From the NCBI GenBank assembly GCA_903854455.1, contig CAINWJ010000062.1, positions 1-8,858 on the forward strand: DNA of 8,858 nucleotides, written 5' to 3'. Below the pieces are notes generated by a model. The model saw only the letters and a list, made by a program, of their open reading frames with translations. It made no database searches and was not told the DNA's origin. This stretch comes from Candidatus Peribacteria bacterium (GTDB taxonomy: Bacteria > Patescibacteriota > Gracilibacteria > Peribacterales > Peribacteraceae). Below, one piece after another: positions 5,390-8,858 of this stretch; positions within the stretch are counted from its first letter, which is position 1, and every line of letters begins with the position of its first letter. Both the position numbers and the translations under genes were made by a program.

Positions 5390-6493
5390 CTACAGGTCAA
5401 GAAGTACAGCGGCGATCCACGGGAATACCACGGTCACATCGCTCTGGATGATCTGGAAGTAGCTTTCGATGGAGAGCTTGTCCCACGTGATCTTCTCCTT
5501 GCCGCCGGCGCCGGAGTAGGAACCGTACGACATCGGCGATGAACCGATCTCGATGAACCCCGCCCAGTCGCGCACCTTGCCGTGGAGCTTCAGATCATGC
5601 TTGATGGACGGAACAATGCAAATCGGGAAGTCCGCTGCGATACCGCCGCCAAGCTGAAGGAACGCGATGGGTGCGTCCTTGGACTCCTTCATGTACCAGT
5701 CGTACATCCACGTGAAGTACTCGAGACCGGTCTTCATGATGCGCGGATCCAGCCGCGGTCCATCGTCCGTCCGGTACTTCCCGTCGTAGGTGTAGCTTGC
5801 GAAGATGTTGCCCATGGTGGAATCCTCGAAACCCGGAATCATGATCGGAATATTTTTCTCGTACGCCGCCAACGCCCAGCAGTCCTGAGGGTTCGCCATG
5901 GGATCGGGCTTGATGAGCCCCTCAGAGAACAGTCTGCGGAAGTACTCGTGCGGGAAGTACGACTCCCCTTTCTTCTGTGCCTCCTTCCACATTTTCAAAA
6001 GGTGCGGTTCCATGATGCGCACACTCTCATCCTCCGGCAGGAACGTATCCGTGATCCGGCGCAAACCGGTATCGCGAAGTTCCGCTTCCTGCTCCGGCGT
6101 CAGTTCCGTATAGCGCGGGATGTAGGCGTAATGCGAGTGTGCGACGTAGCGGTAGTACGACTCCTCGTGGTTCGCAGCGGTCGCAGAGACCAAGTGCACC
6201 TTGTTCTTCCGGATCAGCTCCGCGAGCGTGACTCCGACTTGGAACGAGCTCAACGCACCGGAGACCGTCACCACAATCTTGCCGCCCTTCTTCACGTGCT
6301 CCTTGAGCCACTGCGCTGCCTGAAGCGTCGATCCTCCGTTACAGTGCCGGAGCGTACGCTCGGCGAAAGCGGAGATGGGCGTCTTGCTCTTCTTCACATC
6401 CGAAGTAATAGGACTCATGCCGGCAGTCCCAGGAGCCTCGGTGACGATGAGCTTCTTCAATGCTGGAGATAATTGGTTGAATTTCTTCTTCAT
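5390..6493 (-). CDS. Deoxyhypusine synthase family protein (possible homospermidine synthase)
   Basis: Family members are NAD-dependent and move the aminobutyl group of spermidine or putrescine onto an acceptor amine through a lysine imine. Eukaryotic and archaeal ones modify eIF5A/aIF5A; bacteria have no such target, and some homologues make homospermidine. The 367-residue length is normal. Visible: TVSGALSSFQVG (76-87), PIMIPGFEDSTMGNIFAS (216-233), FLQLGGGIAADF (278-289), and SYGSYSGAGGKEKITWDK (322-339); Lys339 aligns with the imine-forming lysine of the WGK motif in human DHS. No signal peptide or membrane segment is seen. The start at 6493 (MKKKFNQL) has ACTCCT directly upstream. The gene is divergent from aguB (174 bases) and upstream of the decarboxylase. 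Putrescine from AguA/AguB would be a logical substrate (inference). Stop is TAG. Confidence 0.88.
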   Translation of the reverse strand: MKKKFNQLSPALKKLIVTEAPGTAGMSPITSDVKKSKTPISAFAERTLRHCNGGSTLQAAQWLKEHVKKGGKIVVTVSGALSSFQVGVTLAELIRKNKVHLVSATAANHEESYYRYVAHSHYAYIPRYTELTPEQEAELRDTGLRRITDTFLPEDESVRIMEPHLLKMWKEAQKKGESYFPHEYFRRLFSEGLIKPDPMANPQDCWALAAYEKNIPIMIPGFEDSTMGNIFASYTYDGKYRTDDGPRLDPRIMKTGLEYFTWMYDWYMKESKDAPIAFLQLGGGIAADFPICIVPSIKHDLKLHGKVRDWAGFIEIGSSPMSYGSYSGAGGKEKITWDKLSIESYFQIIQSDVTVVFPWIAAVLLDL

Positions 6494-6540
6494 AGGAGTG
6501 ATTGGAAAAATGAATACGATGAAATGCTACACAAATTTGG

Positions 6541-6649
6541 AGGATAGGGAATAGGGATTGGAATACTTGGAAAACTCAATCGATGTTCCGATCAATCAAT
6601 CTCCAGTCAGATAATTTTCAATTTTCCATTTTCAATTTTCAATCATCAA
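6541..6649. repeat. 7-base arrays in the divergent DHS-like/aguB spacer
   Basis: A G-rich array at 6541-6567 (GGGAATA and GGGATTG words, ending GGGATTGGAATACT) and a T-rich array at 6615-6649 (five 7-base units, TTTTCAA type) lie between divergent starts. The 14-base string GGGATTGGAATACT at 6554-6567 recurs at 8707-8720. A GATAAT at 6610-6615 could be the aguB -10 box, but no good -35 is placed upstream, so no promoter is called. Confidence 0.65.
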
Positions 6650-6667
6650 TTCTACAATTCCGTCCCA

Positions 6668-7546
6668 ATGAACACCCCTGTCACCCTCGGCCTTATCCAG
6701 ATGTCCATGCCGGATAGCAAAGAAGCGAACCTGAAGAAAGCGATCCGGATGACGGAGGAAGCCGCAGCCAAAGGAGCGAAGATCGTCGTGCTGCCGGAGC
6801 TGTTCGCAACTCTCTACTTCTGCCAGACACCGAAAGATGCATCCTATTTCAACCTTGCCGAATCGATTCCCGGACCGACGAGCAAAGCTCTCGCTGAGCT
6901 CGCGAAGAAATTGAAGATCGTGCTGATCGGCGGCTCGATCTACGAAATTGCCGATGGAAAGCGCTACAACACCTCGTGCATCTTCGGACCGGACGGCAAG
7001 ATGATCGGCACGTACCGGAAATCCCACATCCCGCACGATCCGGGCTTCTACGAGCAGGATTACTTCGGCAGCGGCAATGAGGTGATCAATGTTCACAAGA
7101 CTCCGTTCGGGAACGTTGCCGTGGGCATCTGCTACGACCAGTGGTTCCCGGAATATGCGCGGATCGCGACACTCAAGGGCGCGGATTTGATCGTCTACCC
7201 AACTGCCATCGGCAATGCTGATGTGCCGCCGGTCGATCCGAAGATCCCGGAAGACTGGGAAACGATGTGGCGATCTGTCCAAGTCGGTCACGCGGCGGCG
7301 AACTGCATCTACGTCGCAGCGGTCAATCGCGTCGGAAACGAAGGCAGCACCCACTTCTATGGCGGATCCTTCATCGCTGATCCGAATGCGCGGCTACTCC
7401 AGAAAGCCGATGATGCGGAGCAGATCGTCCTCGCCGAGATTGATCTGAGTTACCCGAGGAAGATGCAGGAAGCGTGGAGGTTCCTGAAAGAGAGGCGACC
7501 GGATTTATATGGGGATATCACGAAACCGGACGAATTGAGAATGTAG
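6668..7546 (+). CDS. aguB: N-carbamoylputrescine amidase (nitrilase superfamily)
   Basis: AguB hydrolyses N-carbamoylputrescine to putrescine, ammonia and CO2, following agmatine deiminase. The 292-residue length is normal. The nitrilase Glu-Lys-Cys triad is visible: Glu44 in VLPELFATLYFCQ, Lys118 in TYRKSHIPHDPGFYEQDYF, Cys155 in VGICYDQWFPEYAR. The HIPHDPGFYE block, LKGADLIVYPTAIG (169-182) and the C-terminal FLKERRPDLYG are typical of the carbamoylputrescine amidase branch rather than of beta-ureidopropionase or glutamine-type nitrilases. The start at 6668 (MNTPVTLGLIQM) gives the expected N-terminal strand; the leader is TCCGTCCCA with no Shine-Dalgarno. The TAG stop is the end of the first AATGTAG unit of an intergenic array. 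The adjacent aguA, 87 bases on, supports the assignment strongly. Confidence 0.93.
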   Translation: MNTPVTLGLIQMSMPDSKEANLKKAIRMTEEAAAKGAKIVVLPELFATLYFCQTPKDASYFNLAESIPGPTSKALAELAKKLKIVLIGGSIYEIADGKRYNTSCIFGPDGKMIGTYRKSHIPHDPGFYEQDYFGSGNEVINVHKTPFGNVAVGICYDQWFPEYARIATLKGADLIVYPTAIGNADVPPVDPKIPEDWETMWRSVQVGHAAANCIYVAAVNRVGNEGSTHFYGGSFIADPNARLLQKADDAEQIVLAEIDLSYPRKMQEAWRFLKERRPDLYGDITKPDELRM

Positions 7547-7633
7547 AATGTAGAATGTAGAATGATGGTAGAAATCAATATGATCATGATGTTTTTGCAT
7601 TCTACATTCTAAATTTTACATTCTACATTCCTC
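7540..7633. repeat. Inverted 7-base-period array between aguB and aguA
   Basis: Three perfect AATGTAG units (7540-7560) face five CATTCTA-type units (7598-7633). The left arm contains the aguB stop codon; the right arm ends directly at the aguA ATG (CATTCCTC then ATG). The arms could pair in the shared transcript or in DNA. TTGCAT (7595-7600) and TACATT (7617-7622), 16 bases apart, could be a weak aguA promoter formed by the array itself. Confidence 0.8.
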
Positions 7634-8692
7634 ATGTCTTCAAAAACTCCATCCAGCCTCGGATACAGAATGCCAGCCGAATGGGAGCCCCAAGCAGCCG
7701 TCTGGATGTCATGGCCGTACAATCTCATCACATGGGAAGACCATCTGGCGGGTGCGGAGAAAGCGTTCGTCGAAATCATCGAGATCCTGACCAGGCACGA
7801 GCGCGTGAATCTTCTCGTTCCCAATCCAAAGGTCAGAGCTCGCGCGGAGAAGAAATTGGCCAAAGCGAAAATCAAGAAGAGTAATCTCAAAATCCATGAC
7901 ATCGAATCCGGCGACGTATGGTTCCGCGACTATGGGCCACTATTCATTGTGAAGAACAAACCGGGCCTGCGTGCTAGGGGCACATCCGGTAAAGCCTTCA
8001 CAAAATGGAGCTACAACGCCTACGGAGGCAAATACGATGATCTGCTGATCGGCAACGAAGTACCGAACAAGATGCCGCTCAAAGACTACGAACGATTCGA
8101 TGCCGGCATCATCTTGGAAGGTGGCTCCATCGACGTGAACGGTACGGGGACGCTCATCACGACCGAGAGTTGCCTGCTATCCAAAGACCGTAACCCGCAT
8201 CTGACGAAGAAAGAAATCGAACAGAAGATCAAAGATTATCTCGGCGTCACGAATATCCTCTGGCTGCTGGAGGGCATCGAAGGCGACGACACGACCGGTC
8301 ACGTCGACGATCTGACGCGGTTCGTGGATAGGTCCACCGTCGTGACCGTGGTCGAAGAAGATGAGACCGATGCCAACTACAAGTCGCTGATGGAGAACGC
8401 GAAACGGCTGCGCTTCATGAAAGACGAGCGTGGCGAACGGCTGAAAGTCGTGACACTCCCGATGCCGAAGCCATTCTATGTCGGCGACAGACGCATGGCA
8501 GCGAGCTATGCCAACTTCCTCATCGCCAATGGCGTCGTTCTCGTGCCGATCTACAACCAGCCATCGGACGAAGAGGCACTGAAGACACTGACCAAGTGCT
8601 TCCCGGATCGTGAAGTCATCGGCATCGATTGCTGCGAGCTGATCTTCGGCTACGGCAGCATCCACTGCGCCTCGATGCAGGAACCAAGATGA
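7634..8692 (+). CDS. aguA: Agmatine deiminase
   Basis: AguA hydrolyses agmatine to N-carbamoylputrescine and ammonia (peptidyl-arginine-deiminase-type fold, cytoplasmic). The 352-residue length is normal. Landmarks in order: MPAEWEPQAAVWMSWP (13-28), VWFRDYGPLF (95-104, Asp99), NAYGGKYDD (128-136), ILEGGSIDVNGTGTL (160-174), LLSKDRNPHLTKKEIE (181-196), GDDTTGHVDDLTRFV (217-231, His223) and GYGSIHCASMQEP (339-351) with the catalytic Cys345. Relatives usually have HCITQQQP at the end; the change to HCASMQEP keeps the His-Cys pair. The ATG at 7634 follows the array directly; no Shine-Dalgarno is visible. The TGA stop is where relatives end, which indicates TGA is read as stop here. With aguB it makes a two-step agmatine-to-putrescine unit. 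Confidence 0.95.
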   Translation: MSSKTPSSLGYRMPAEWEPQAAVWMSWPYNLITWEDHLAGAEKAFVEIIEILTRHERVNLLVPNPKVRARAEKKLAKAKIKKSNLKIHDIESGDVWFRDYGPLFIVKNKPGLRARGTSGKAFTKWSYNAYGGKYDDLLIGNEVPNKMPLKDYERFDAGIILEGGSIDVNGTGTLITTESCLLSKDRNPHLTKKEIEQKIKDYLGVTNILWLLEGIEGDDTTGHVDDLTRFVDRSTVVTVVEEDETDANYKSLMENAKRLRFMKDERGERLKVVTLPMPKPFYVGDRRMAASYANFLIANGVVLVPIYNQPSDEEALKTLTKCFPDREVIGIDCCELIFGYGSIHCASMQEPR

Positions 8693-8727
8693 GGGATTGG
8701 AGAATGGGGATTGGAATACTGGGACAG
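8693..8727. repeat. 7-base array directly after aguA
   Basis: Five 7-base units, GGGATTG and GAGAATG type, start at the base after the aguA stop codon. It includes GGGATTGGAATACT (8707-8720), also present upstream of aguB at 6554-6567 in the same orientation. No facing arm is visible before the window ends, and 8728-8816 shows no other clear structure. Confidence 0.65.
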
Positions 8728-8816
8728 TTTTCAAATGTCGGCATGTAGGTAACTAATGAGAGCTTTTTTGAGAACTTTTGGGCTAAGGTAAGAGCAATAC
8801 TCTTTCCCAATTCTTC

Positions 8817-8858
8817 ATGCCCAAAAAAAGTGCCCCTCCTGCGGTTCTCATTCGCTGA
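8817..8858 (+). other. Possible start of a downstream gene (frame unclear)
   Basis: An ATG preceded by the pyrimidine-rich AATTCTTC opens MPKKSAPPAVLIR, then reaches TGA at the last base of the window. An A7 run (8823-8829) follows the second codon. Dropping one A would lead into the frame beginning with GTG at 8830 (PLLRFSFA), which stays open to the edge. It may be a true short peptide, a gene starting at GTG 8830, or a gene with a homopolymer length error. Very little can be said. Confidence 0.25.

Noticed and set aside
5582..6472. Long open plus-strand frame (296 codons) opposite the DHS-like gene
   Set aside because: Arg/Val/Leu-rich antisense translation with no motifs, fully covered by a gene with a clear catalytic block.
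6632..7354. Open minus-strand frame of 240 codons opposite aguB, and another at 8177-8734 opposite aguA
   Set aside because: Both are antisense shadows of genes with intact catalytic residues and show no family features.
7540..7633. CRISPR-like repeats
   Set aside because: The units are 7 bases, tandem and without spacers, and no cas gene is present.
8690..8858. TGA recoded as glycine (as in Gracilibacteria)
   Set aside because: aguA ends at TGA exactly after the expected HCxxxQxP C-terminus, and no gene here has an in-frame TGA.
8817..8858. prfB-type programmed frameshift at the terminal TGA
   Set aside because: The CTTTGAC slip site and the upstream Shine-Dalgarno-like stimulator are absent.

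Overview
The window reads as bacterial chromosome of moderately high GC. It holds eight complete, tightly packed protein genes, two further small-to-medium genes of unknown function, and almost no RNA or mobile-element genes. The lineage cannot be fixed from the sequence. Three things suggest an uncultivated candidate-phylum bacterium (Patescibacteria/Peregrinibacteria-like is my guess, low confidence): no Shine-Dalgarno sequence at the usual place before any preferred start, intergenic spacers built of short-period inverted arrays, and a strong preference for TAG stops. The code looks standard: the agmatine deiminase gene ends with TGA exactly where the family normally ends.

Layout. 1-378: 3' end of secD (protein export), plus strand. 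487-2079: folB, folK and folE, plus strand, three pterin/folate enzymes separated by short spacers; folK carries an in-frame repeat insertion. 2095-2155: a mirrored pair of hairpins between convergent genes. 2196-2834 and 2965-3498: two minus-strand genes of unknown function, one with an HELYH zinc-protease motif, sharing an identical sequence across their start codons. 3685-6493: a PLP-dependent decarboxylase and a deoxyhypusine-synthase-family protein, minus strand. 6668-8692: N-carbamoylputrescine amidase (aguB) and agmatine deiminase (aguA), plus strand, divergent from the synthase. 8693-8858: a short array, then perhaps the first codons of another gene.

The right half looks like a polyamine locus. 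AguA and AguB together turn agmatine into putrescine. The decarboxylase is the natural candidate for making agmatine from arginine, although its specificity is not readable. The deoxyhypusine-synthase-like enzyme could join an aminobutyl group to putrescine to make homospermidine. This is inferred from neighbourhood and family, not proven.

Beyond the genes there are three recurring non-coding patterns: (1) spacers made of degenerate 7-base (once 9-base) words, often as facing inverted arms that reach the flanking stop or start codons; (2) a family of four short hairpins with RGCA loops whose stems differ in sequence but stay paired; (3) pyrimidine-rich leaders, often CTCC(T), directly before ATG.
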